55,115 nt of DNA. Source: an uncultured bacterium. Lineage in GTDB: Bacteria; Planctomycetota; UBA1135; UBA2386. A program made the translations under genes and the position numbers. The stretch covers positions 1-55,115 of the forward strand of contig CALCZA010000080.1 in NCBI GenBank assembly GCA_937906475.1. The letters are read 5' to 3'. Position 1 is the stretch's first letter. Each line of letters opens with the position of its first letter. The notes beneath the pieces are model-generated. The model did not search any database. It saw nothing but the letters and a program-made list of their open reading frames with translations, and had not been told where the DNA came from. Positions 16,671 to 23,570 of this stretch are shown here, piece after piece.

Positions 16671-17917
16671 ATCACAGCCCGATTCAAAGCGGACGTCCTC
16701 AGCAGCACGGCTTCACGCTGATCGAACTGCTGATCGTTATGGGCATCCTGTCCGGCTTCTTATTGATGCTGGTGCAGCTTGTCGACAGTGGCCTGCAGAC
16801 CTTCCGCGATGGTGAGACCAGTCAGATGCTTGCGGATCGCAGCAGCCACGCCCAGCGCGTCATTACCGAAGAGTTGACCCAATTGCGCGGTAGCACAACG
16901 ACGCGCGACAGCCAGCGCGTCGAAGACCGGCTCGTGGTGCAGTTGCTACCAGTTGGCCTGCCTATTTTGCCGGAGCGCGACGCGACTCGTTCGCAGGTCC
17001 TGCGCGGGTCTGTTCGCCTATTGCCCGATCGCGAACTTCGCATCATCGACTCGGCGCTGGTTGGCCAGATTCTGACCGATGATCCAGCGATGCCGCCCGA
17101 ACAGGTTCTTGTCGAACTCGAGCAGCGACGCCTCAATGAACCGCTGCGTGGCGTCGGCAACGTGATGCTGATGGTCGCGCGCCAAGAGGGACCTGATGAC
17201 GCCCTGATTGAACTGCGTGCCGGTTGGTTCTTGCCTGGACAGAAGTTCCCGGCTGGACCAAACCGCATGGTTGATCCATTCGAAGAGATCATTCCTGGCT
17301 CCGAAGATCTGCCTGGTAGTCTGCTGCGTGAGATCACCGAGCCGATCCTGCAGAACCTGCTGCATATCGAGTTTTCATTCTGGTCGCAAAGCACAACCTC
17401 GTGGGGGAACAGGGCGGGTGTGCTCAGCAGCGTGCTCAGTCGCTCGCGGGACAGTGCCAACTTGCAGGCTCCACAAGGCATTTGGGATAGCGCGCGTGGC
17501 GGTTGGCTCGTCGACGAGATTAGCGGCGGCGCGTTCGCCTTTGATGTCGGTCCGTTTAGCGAGCACGACACCAGTGATGACATCCATCCGCACGCGATCA
17601 TGGTGCGTTGCGCCGTCGCTCAGCCGGCCGACGCAACGCCGGAAGGCTTGCTTAGTGGCTATCTAGCAAACGACTCACAGTCGCTGGAGTTATACGATGG
17701 CACGTCGTTCCCCGGCGCGCACGATGGCGGCTTCATCAAGATCGACGGCGAGTGGCTGCAATACGCTGGGTTGTCTGGTGACCGTTTGATTGGACTGCGT
17801 CGCGGTCAGCGTGCGACCAAGGCGATCTCGCACGATGCCGGCTCGCTGGTTCACGTTGGCCGCACCGTCGAGTTCGTCGTGCCGATCTTGCACGCCAAGG
17901 ATGACTGGAATGGCTAA
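16667..17917 (+). CDS. Minor pseudopilin-like protein (GspJ type) with extra C-terminal module
   Basis: The ATG at 16667 overlaps the GspK-like stop (ATGA). The 416-residue product has a basic leader ending in QQHG, then FTLIELLIVMGILSGFLLML with Glu at +5. The chain after the helix (MLADRSSHAQRVITEELTQL) and the late motif LLHIEFSFWSQ fit GspJ, usually about 200 residues. Residues about 341-405 hold an added module (GGFIKIDGEWLQYAGLSG, then LRRGQRATKAISHDAGSLVH) that matches the module repeated in the giant GspK-like protein. Shared modules suggest the two interact or perform the same surface task. The stop overlaps the next gene by 8 nt. Confidence 0.87.
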   Translation: MNHSPIQSGRPQQHGFTLIELLIVMGILSGFLLMLVQLVDSGLQTFRDGETSQMLADRSSHAQRVITEELTQLRGSTTTRDSQRVEDRLVVQLLPVGLPILPERDATRSQVLRGSVRLLPDRELRIIDSALVGQILTDDPAMPPEQVLVELEQRRLNEPLRGVGNVMLMVARQEGPDDALIELRAGWFLPGQKFPAGPNRMVDPFEEIIPGSEDLPGSLLREITEPILQNLLHIEFSFWSQSTTSWGNRAGVLSSVLSRSRDSANLQAPQGIWDSARGGWLVDEISGGAFAFDVGPFSEHDTSDDIHPHAIMVRCAVAQPADATPEGLLSGYLANDSQSLELYDGTSFPGAHDGGFIKIDGEWLQYAGLSGDRLIGLRRGQRATKAISHDAGSLVHVGRTVEFVVPILHAKDDWNG

Positions 17918-18395
17918 GCAACTTCTCGACAACGCAGGCGAAGGTTATCAAGGCGGCTTCACGCTCGTCGAGATGATGGCGGCATTGGCCATCTTGTTGT
18001 TCGGCGTCACCGCCGTTCTTGGCGCTTTGTCGTCGAGCATCAACCAGCGTCGCACGACTGATGCGCGTCACGCGCTTGTGACCATGTGTGACCTTGCCAT
18101 GCACCGCATCCAGAACGAAGCGATTCGATCGACCAACGGCGATAGCTCACCATTCGATCTCGAGTTCGTGCCGTTGATCGATCAGGATGTGCCCGGATTT
18201 CCTGGCATGACCTGGTCTGCGACTGCCACCGCCGATGAGGACCGCCCGCAACTTTGGCTGGTCAAGCTCGAAGCCACTTGGCTCGAAGAAGGCGAGCCGG
18301 TGGTCGTAGAGTTTCTCCGGGTCGTACCGCGGCAACTACCGCTGCGAGATCGGGTATTGTCTTTTCGTAACGGCGGTGCGCCACTACCGCGCTAA
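17910..18395 (+). CDS. Minor pseudopilin-like protein (GspI type)
   Basis: The ATG at 17910 lies 8 nt inside the GspJ-like gene and yields 161 residues. A frame extension further upstream is only a shadow of that gene. The prepilin motif is YQGG followed by FTLVEMMAALAILLFGVTAV with Glu at +5. VE-plus-MMAALAIL is typical of GspI. A predicted small globular domain follows (VPGFPGMTWSATATADED to the end). With the G-, H-, K- and J-like proteins it completes the set of one major and four minor pseudopilins known from type II secretion, though the gene order here is G-H-K-J-I rather than G-H-I-J-K. It is the last gene of the operon and is followed by a hairpin. Confidence 0.87.
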   Translation: MAKQLLDNAGEGYQGGFTLVEMMAALAILLFGVTAVLGALSSSINQRRTTDARHALVTMCDLAMHRIQNEAIRSTNGDSSPFDLEFVPLIDQDVPGFPGMTWSATATADEDRPQLWLVKLEATWLEEGEPVVVEFLRVVPRQLPLRDRVLSFRNGGAPLPR

Positions 18396-18406
18396 GCGAT
18401 CCAGTC

Positions 18407-18426
18407 GGCAAGCAGCAACGCTTGCC
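18407..18426 (+). terminator. Hairpin after the pseudopilin operon
   Basis: A perfect 7-bp stem (ggcaagc at 18407-18413 with gcttgcc at 18420-18426) closes a 6-nt loop, 11 nt after the operon stop at 18395. No T-tract follows, so it may only stabilise the mRNA end or cause partial termination. Confidence 0.4.
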
Positions 18427-18458
18427 ATCAACCCCTACCGCAATCCGTCCAACCCTAG

Positions 18459-19970
18459 ATGCGCCCCCTTGGTGATCTAATGCAACGATTCCTAACGTTC
18501 TTTCTGGCCACCGTGGTCTATCTCGCGGGCGCCCCGCTTACTGCCCAGTCGGTGCAGTTAGCCGACGGCCGCATGCTTCTTGCCAGTGTCGAAGAAGCCA
18601 ATGGAGAAGGCCTGCGGGTGCGGCGCCTCGATAACGGCGGCGTCCTAGAGCTTCGCTGGGATCATTTGAGCACTGCCAGCGCAACCAAGTGGAAGCGCAA
18701 GTTTGACCTGATGGGCGAGTCACAGGACGAGATCCTCGTTCGCGCTGATGAAGTCATCTACATCCATAACGGCACGCGTCAGTCGATCATCGGTCGCATC
18801 ACCGACGCCACTGGTGACCCGTTGATCGTGCAAGTCAAGGGCGTGCCATACCGCGTGCCGCGCGGCAACCTGCAGCGCGTTCATAAGGTCGAAGTGCCGG
18901 CGACGCAGGTCTATACCAAGGATGAGTTCTACGCGGTCTACTTGGGCCAGCACGCGCCCGGCGATAATGCCAACAAGCACATGCTGCTGGCCGAGGACTT
19001 GATCAAGTTCCGCGCCTACGACCGCGCCTCCGAGCATCTTGACAAGGCGCTAGAGTTCGACAATGCAGGTGACAAGGCAAAACTGGCCACGCTGATTGAT
19101 CGCTTGAAGCGTTTCAAGGCGGCGGCCAAGGAGCTTGGCGTTCTCGAGCAGATCCAGGTCGCGCGCAGTCGCGGCACGCAGAAGCAGTTCATTAAGGGCG
19201 TCGAGTTGGTCGCGCAGTTCGAGGTGGACTTCCCAAATACGAAACTCAAGACGGAGTTCGAACGTGAGAAGGCGCGCTTCGAGCAGGCTCGCACCCGCTT
19301 CTTCACGCAGCGGGTCGCAGACCTATGGCGCCGCAACATCCGTTCGGTCGCAGAGAAGCAGGTTGGAGTCGACGGCTTCAACTTGCAAGCCGCTCGCGGC
19401 TTCGCCGAAAACGGCATGAGCGAGGCAATCGTTGCCAAACTCGAGAAGACGCTGTTGTTGGAAAGTGTCGAGATCGAGGAGATGTGGGCGAACCGCGCCA
19501 ACTACTCCGCCGGCAAGCGCACCGAGAACTTCAACTACGGCATCGGCTCGTGGGTGCTCGGTGACAAGGAGATTCTCAAGGACACCGCCGTGCAGAAGTC
19601 GTTGGACAAGCAGGGCACGCAAAAGAAACAACCGGCCGGCAAAGACCGCGACATCGAGCGCTTCGCCAAGTTGTTGCGCCAAGCGATGGAGCGACGTCGC
19701 AGTGCCACCGAAGCCGGCACCGAAAAGAAGGCGCAGACTGACGAAGGTTGGTGGCTAGACGCTTCCAAGCAAGAACGGGTTGGGTGGTTGCGCGCCTACT
19801 ACGCTGAATACAGCGGCCAAATGGTCGTCAAATACGCGTCGGTGCAGCAATGCATCTCGTGCTACGGCGAAGGCACCACGCCTGAAGTTGGCGGCGACGG
19901 CAAGCCGGTACGTTCGAAGTGCTTCCTGTGCCAAGGCACGAAGTGGTTGCGCAGCTTCAAGGCGTATTAG
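18459..19970 (+). CDS. Secreted helical protein with DnaJ-like C-terminal zinc motif
   Basis: This 503-residue protein is annotated from the ATG at 18459. The ATG at 18480 (MQRFLTFFLATVVYLAG) is equally possible and gives a cleaner signal peptide, with likely cleavage after LTAQS. Residues about 30-75 (VQLADGRMLLASVEEANGEG) resemble a small SH3-like beta domain and repeat in looser form at about 95-145. The middle (about 160-330) is helical and charged, probably coiled coil or TPR-like. The C-terminal 45 residues contain CISCYGEG and CFLCQGTK, two C-x2-C-x-G knuckles spaced as in half of a DnaJ zinc finger. A redox or zinc-binding role outside the cytoplasm would be unusual. The stop overlaps the next start (TAGTG). 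The function is unknown. Confidence 0.85.
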   Translation: MRPLGDLMQRFLTFFLATVVYLAGAPLTAQSVQLADGRMLLASVEEANGEGLRVRRLDNGGVLELRWDHLSTASATKWKRKFDLMGESQDEILVRADEVIYIHNGTRQSIIGRITDATGDPLIVQVKGVPYRVPRGNLQRVHKVEVPATQVYTKDEFYAVYLGQHAPGDNANKHMLLAEDLIKFRAYDRASEHLDKALEFDNAGDKAKLATLIDRLKRFKAAAKELGVLEQIQVARSRGTQKQFIKGVELVAQFEVDFPNTKLKTEFEREKARFEQARTRFFTQRVADLWRRNIRSVAEKQVGVDGFNLQAARGFAENGMSEAIVAKLEKTLLLESVEIEEMWANRANYSAGKRTENFNYGIGSWVLGDKEILKDTAVQKSLDKQGTQKKQPAGKDRDIERFAKLLRQAMERRRSATEAGTEKKAQTDEGWWLDASKQERVGWLRAYYAEYSGQMVVKYASVQQCISCYGEGTTPEVGGDGKPVRSKCFLCQGTKWLRSFKAY

Positions 19971-21019
19971 TGCCGGACGTGCGACGGCAACCCTGCGTCG
20001 TAAGCTTCGCCGGTCAGTTGGCATTCTTGGCCGTGCTGCTGGCGAGTTGCGCCGGGGGACCCAGTGGCTCCCCGGGAACTGTCGTGGCAGCGCCACCCGG
20101 ATCGACCCCGGTGGTCCAGAACGACCAAGGCCCGTTGCCGCCGCCTAAGGTCGCGGCGTCCGTTGCACCAGCGATGGCCGACGGCTTTGGCCCAGAGATC
20201 CTGCTACCGCGTGAGGATGCCAAAGACGACGAGGTCGCCCGAGTTGGTGACTTGGTCCTGCGCCAAAGCCACGCGTTCACGCGTTTGCTGAGCGCGAATC
20301 CCAATCTAGCTCTCTCCGCCGTCGACCTGTTGATCTTTGACGTGCTGGTCGCGCGCCACGCTGAGCAATTTGGCGTGCGCGTCTCCGAAGCCCGCGTGCT
20401 CGAACTGGCCGCAAGCGAAGAGCGCGAGTTGCGCCGTCAGGTCAAGGCAGAGCTAGCAGGGGTTTCGTTCGCGGACTACGTTTGGCGATTGTTCGGCATG
20501 CGCGAACAAGACTGGCAGTCGGCGCTGCGCCTGCGCACTGCCCAGCGACTTTATCAGGGCTATGTGCTGCGTTACCTGTCGCTGCGCGAAGATCGTGTGC
20601 AGGTGCGTTTTCTGGTGCACAAGGACCGCAAGGTCGCGCAGGAGGTCGTCGACAAGGTGCGGGTTGGAGCCGATTTCGCGACGCTCGCACTGCGTTGGTC
20701 CGAGGATGCCTCGCGCCGCGATGGCGGCCTACTGCCCGCGTTTGGCCACGGCTTCCAGCACCCAGCCGCAACGCGCGCGTTCGACCTAAAAAAGGGTGAC
20801 GTGTCTGAGCCATTTGAAGCGCAGTGGGGCGGCGAGCAGCGCTGGTTCGTCATCTATTGCCTCGAGCATCGACCCGGCCGGGATCTGCCGTTTGAGGCCG
20901 TTCGAGACGAGATCGACGCCGATTTGGAACGCATGCCGGTAACGCCGTTGGAGACCTCGGCCTACACAATGCGCTGGCGGAATGAAGAAGAGGCCGAAGC
21001 TAGGGATTCCGGTAAGTGA
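19970..21019 (+). CDS. PpiC-type (parvulin) peptidyl-prolyl isomerase lipoprotein
   Basis: I placed the start at GTG 19970, which shares a base with the upstream stop (TAGTG) and gives 349 residues. A longer frame inside the previous gene would put unlike residues before the signal. A lipoprotein signal peptide ends in LLASC, with lipidated Cys27. A Gly/Pro/Ser-rich linker and a helical SurA/PrsA-like N-domain follow (about 85-205). A parvulin domain spans about 209-305 (VRFLVHKDRKVAQE, ADFATLALRWSEDASRRDGG, FDLKKGDVSEPF, FVIYCLEHRPG). Such proteins catalyse proline isomerisation and help exported proteins fold. Here it may serve the many secreted proteins of this region. Confidence is high for the family and low for specific clients. 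Confidence 0.9.
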   Translation: MPDVRRQPCVVSFAGQLAFLAVLLASCAGGPSGSPGTVVAAPPGSTPVVQNDQGPLPPPKVAASVAPAMADGFGPEILLPREDAKDDEVARVGDLVLRQSHAFTRLLSANPNLALSAVDLLIFDVLVARHAEQFGVRVSEARVLELAASEERELRRQVKAELAGVSFADYVWRLFGMREQDWQSALRLRTAQRLYQGYVLRYLSLREDRVQVRFLVHKDRKVAQEVVDKVRVGADFATLALRWSEDASRRDGGLLPAFGHGFQHPAATRAFDLKKGDVSEPFEAQWGGEQRWFVIYCLEHRPGRDLPFEAVRDEIDADLERMPVTPLETSAYTMRWRNEEEAEARDSGK

Positions 21020-21050
21020 CAGCGGCCTTTCGTTGCGATAGAAAAGGCTC

Positions 21051-22334
21051 ATGGACGACATCTCGCGTGAGTTGCCGCCGGATGAAACCGGCGCGACTCC
21101 GGTCAGCGAACGCCAGAAAGGTCCGGAAGAGTTGCAGCGGTTCGAACTTGGGCACATCGGTGATGACACCGATGAAGCGCCCCAGTTTGCGGACCGTCTT
21201 GCCGGTGTGGGCGTTCCCTTTGTGGCCGAACGGTTTCTTGCGGTGACTACTTCTACGGATAGTTCCTCGGGTGATGGTGCCTCGGGTGATGGTTCCTCGG
21301 GTGATGGTGCCTTGGGCGATCATGGCTTGGGTGATGGCTCAGCGGATGTCCCTGGAGGCGCGTTGCCTTTGGGTGATGCGCAGCTGGAATCGTCAGAGGC
21401 ATCTCAGGTTCCGGGAGAGGACAGGGTTCCAGGAGAAGACAGGGTTCCGGGAGAAGACCGGGTTCCAGGAGCAGATCAGGGCTCTCTAGAGGGCGGCGAG
21501 GAGCCGCCAGAGGAACCCACAGAAGATTCGCCCGCCGAGCAGCTTGTCAGCGACGACGACGCTGAGTTGGTCGATGGTGAGCTCTCAAGCGACCTAGGTC
21601 CCGTCGCAGAAGGTCCCGTCGCAGAAGAGGCCGTCGCAGAAGAAGCCGTCGCAGAAGAAGCCGTGGCTGATCTTGGCGAACAGGACGTTGGCGAAGACGC
21701 TGCTCTGGCGGCCGTTGCGGCCGAATCAAACACCGTGGAGCTGGACAGCGTCGACGACCTTGTCGACAGCGAGCTTGGCGAAGACGGTTTGCCGATTGTT
21801 CCAGATCTGGCGGGAGCGGCTGAGGTCGCGCGCATGGTCTACGTGTTGATGATGACCTCGCGCGAAGGCATGACGGTGTTGCGCCTCGCGCGCGCCTGCA
21901 ACACGACCCAGAAGCTGGTCGAAGAGGGCCTCGATCTGCTGCAGAGTCAACTGCGCGGTATCGGCCTCCCTGTCGAGTTGACTCGAGTGGGTGACACGGT
22001 GCGCTGGATGTCGGGCGCATCTGCGTTCCCGTATCTGCAGCGTCTGCGCGGCGTCAAGAAACTTGAGAAGCTGTCGCCCGCCGCCCTAGAAACCCTGGCT
22101 GTGGTTGCCTACCGCCAGCCGGTCATGCGCAGCGAGATCGAAGCGATTCGCGGCGTTAAGGCTGGTCCGATGCTTCGCACGCTGCTCCAGCACAAATTGG
22201 TCAAGGTCGCCGGCCGCGCCGACGTTCCTGGTCGGCCGCTGCAGTACGGCACGACGCAGCAGTTCCTAGAGCGTTTCGGCTTGGCTTCCTTGCAGGAACT
22301 GCCGAGCGTCAAGGAGTGGAAGAACCTCGGCTAG
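21051..22334 (+). CDS. scpB: Segregation and condensation protein ScpB with long acidic N-terminal extension
   Basis: ScpB is a winged-helix kleisin partner of the SMC-ScpAB condensin that compacts and segregates chromosomes. The conserved part occupies about residues 255-427. It opens with AEVARMVYVLMMTSREGMTV, carries the family signature LSPAALETLAVVAYRQPVMR and EIEAIRGVKAGPMLRTLL at about 341-375, and ends in YGTTQQFLERFGLASLQELP. Ordinary ScpB is about 180-200 residues. The first 250 residues here are acidic, low-complexity and built from three different tandem DNA repeats. The ATG at 21051 is the first usable start after the ppiC-like gene (31-nt gap). No scpA is in the window. A GTG or ATG nearer the core would give a normal-sized protein, so the extension needs proof, but its reading frame is kept through all the repeats. 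Confidence 0.92.
   Translation: MDDISRELPPDETGATPVSERQKGPEELQRFELGHIGDDTDEAPQFADRLAGVGVPFVAERFLAVTTSTDSSSGDGASGDGSSGDGALGDHGLGDGSADVPGGALPLGDAQLESSEASQVPGEDRVPGEDRVPGEDRVPGADQGSLEGGEEPPEEPTEDSPAEQLVSDDDAELVDGELSSDLGPVAEGPVAEEAVAEEAVAEEAVADLGEQDVGEDAALAAVAAESNTVELDSVDDLVDSELGEDGLPIVPDLAGAAEVARMVYVLMMTSREGMTVLRLARACNTTQKLVEEGLDLLQSQLRGIGLPVELTRVGDTVRWMSGASAFPYLQRLRGVKKLEKLSPAALETLAVVAYRQPVMRSEIEAIRGVKAGPMLRTLLQHKLVKVAGRADVPGRPLQYGTTQQFLERFGLASLQELPSVKEWKNLG
21264..21338 (+). repeat. 15-bp tandem repeat in scpB (5 units)
   Basis: Five consecutive 15-bp units of the type tcctcgggtgatggt run from 21264 to 21338, diverging toward the 3' side. They encode Ser/Gly/Asp-rich pentapeptides (SSGDG, ASGDG, ALGDH). 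The period is a multiple of three, so copy-number changes keep the frame. The unit resembles the repeat at 41878-41937. Confidence 0.9.
21408..21479 (+). repeat. 18-bp tandem repeat in scpB (4 units)
   Basis: Four 18-bp units (gttccgggagaggacagg and variants) start at 21408, 21426, 21444 and 21462. They encode VPGEDR repeats, the last one altered to VPGADQ. Confidence 0.92.
21601..21660 (+). repeat. 15-bp tandem repeat in scpB (4 units)
   Basis: Four 15-bp units of the type ccgtcgcagaagaag occupy 21601-21660 and encode AVAEE-type pentapeptides. The last two units are identical, which suggests recent duplication. Confidence 0.92.
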
Positions 22335-22385
22335 CGCCGTGGTTGCGCGAGTTCCAAAGCGGTGAGAATTGCTGTTGGTGATGGC

Positions 22386-22415
22386 TTGCTTTTCGCTAGC
22401 CAGTTGCCTTAGGCT
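22386..22415 (+). promoter_or_regulatory. Candidate sigma-70-type promoter of tRNA-Glu
   Basis: TTGCTT (22386-22391) and TAGGCT (22410-22415) are separated by 18 nt and lie 17 nt before the tRNA. The -35 match is fair and the -10 match weak. Confidence 0.3.
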
Positions 22416-22432
22416 TCCCGCCGCAAAAGTCA

Positions 22433-22510
22433 GTCCCGTTCGTCTAGTCCGGCCTAGGACCCTAGATTTTCATTCTAGTAACAGGGGTTCAAATCCCCTA
22501 CGGGATACCA
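22433..22510 (+). tRNA. tRNA-Glu (anticodon UUC)
   Basis: A full cloverleaf is visible. The acceptor stem is gtcccgt (22433-22439) with acgggat (22500-22506). The anticodon stem is ctaga/tctag around the loop ttttcat, with anticodon ttc at 22469-22471. The T-arm is agggg-ttcaaat-cccct. Position 1-72 is a G-U pair. CCA is encoded at 22508-22510. The sequence closely follows bacterial tRNA-Glu. Confidence 0.96.
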
Positions 22511-22517
22511 ACTTGAG

Positions 22518-22550
22518 AGGGCTCGTCACGAAAGTGTCGAGCCCTTTTTT
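22518..22550 (+). terminator. Rho-independent terminator of tRNA-Glu
   Basis: The 8-bp stem agggctcg (22518-22525) / cgagccct (22538-22545) is topped by a possible CAC-GAAA-GTG extension and followed by six T (22545-22550). It begins 8 nt after the tRNA. This is the only textbook intrinsic terminator I see in the window. Confidence 0.92.
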
Positions 22551-23570
22551 ATTGCCTCCGACGAACCCGCAGCGTCAGCGGAGGGCCTAACAAAACGGCT
22601 TTCCATGCGGCATCGGGTGCGCGTAACCGGATCGGTCCCGGGTCTATGGGTGGAGCGTGTAGCTTCGCTCGTTGCTGAGTAGCGCGACCGGTTGACTCTT
22701 CGATGCGTCAACTCGGCATTGGACAATTAGCAGTCCTGGCACGCGCTACAGGCACGCGGTGGTGGCCGACCGAGCGGGCAGGGACGTGCTTCTCTTTGAT
22801 GGCGCAGTAGTGCTGCCTAGCTTGGGGTCGCGTGGCAATGCGATTGATGGTCGACACCGATCGTTGCGACCGTGTCGGCCTGCTGCATCGCATGCGGCAA
22901 CCGACGCCTAGGTTCCGCACCATGCTCAAACCCCATCATCGGCACGGCGGCGGGTTCGTTGATCGCGCCTGCGTCAACGCTGTCGTTCGGTTCTGTGGAT
23001 GGCGACGGTGTTTTCGTTTGGCAGAATCGAGTGCATGGTGTGATCACGCAGAATCTAGCGACCTAGTCGCCGAGTGTGGTGATGTCGAAACGAGGGATTC
23101 CCCTAATCACGATTGTGAGCGTGTGGTCTTGGACTGCCCGGACTGGCTAGTTAGGCAGAGTACTGCCTGATGTTGCGTTCGTCGTGAGTCATGCGTTGTT
23201 GGGTCGCATTGACACGCTCCTTGAGCCTCGGATTTTGCTCTGAAAAATGGGGGTATGACATTCCCCTAAGTGCGGCGGGAAGTGGTTGCGTGGTGCCCAA
23301 TTGCAATTGCGTTGCTGCACGAACGCGTGCCGCGACCCCTCGGAACGGCGTCAAGTCGCGGCTTCCAGTTCACGTTTATTGCGGGATTCGACGAAGCGGT
23401 ATGTAGCGGGTAGCAGTGATGAACCCGCGTCCGTTCGATCCGCGTTCCGCGTTGTTTGGAGGACGATTCGCTTGGGGTGGCCGTACTGCTTACGACCGCC
23501 ACAGCTTGTCGTTGGTCCGTAATGGAGCGCGTGTCGCCTACGCAGTAGACACAAGATTCGGGAGCTAGTC
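22551..23570. other. About 1 kb without a supportable gene
   Basis: Both strands contain only short frames with Arg/Cys/His-rich, unprotein-like translations and no conserved motif. The base composition looks less strongly G+C-biased than in the coding DNA around it. I recognised no RNase P, tmRNA, SRP RNA or riboswitch consensus. A small G/C hairpin-prone stretch lies near 23246-23266. The block may hold promoter sequence for the FG-GAP gene at its right end, or a decayed gene. Confidence 0.5.

Noticed and set aside
21264-21660. Repeats in scpB resembling a CRISPR array at first glance
   Set aside because: The units are directly adjacent with no spacers, keep the reading frame, and no cas gene is near.
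22872-23066. Short plus-strand frame in the gene-free block (SNPIIGTAAGSLIAPASTLS)
   Set aside because: It looks faintly protein-like in the middle, but it is short, lacks a plausible start region and has no recognisable family.
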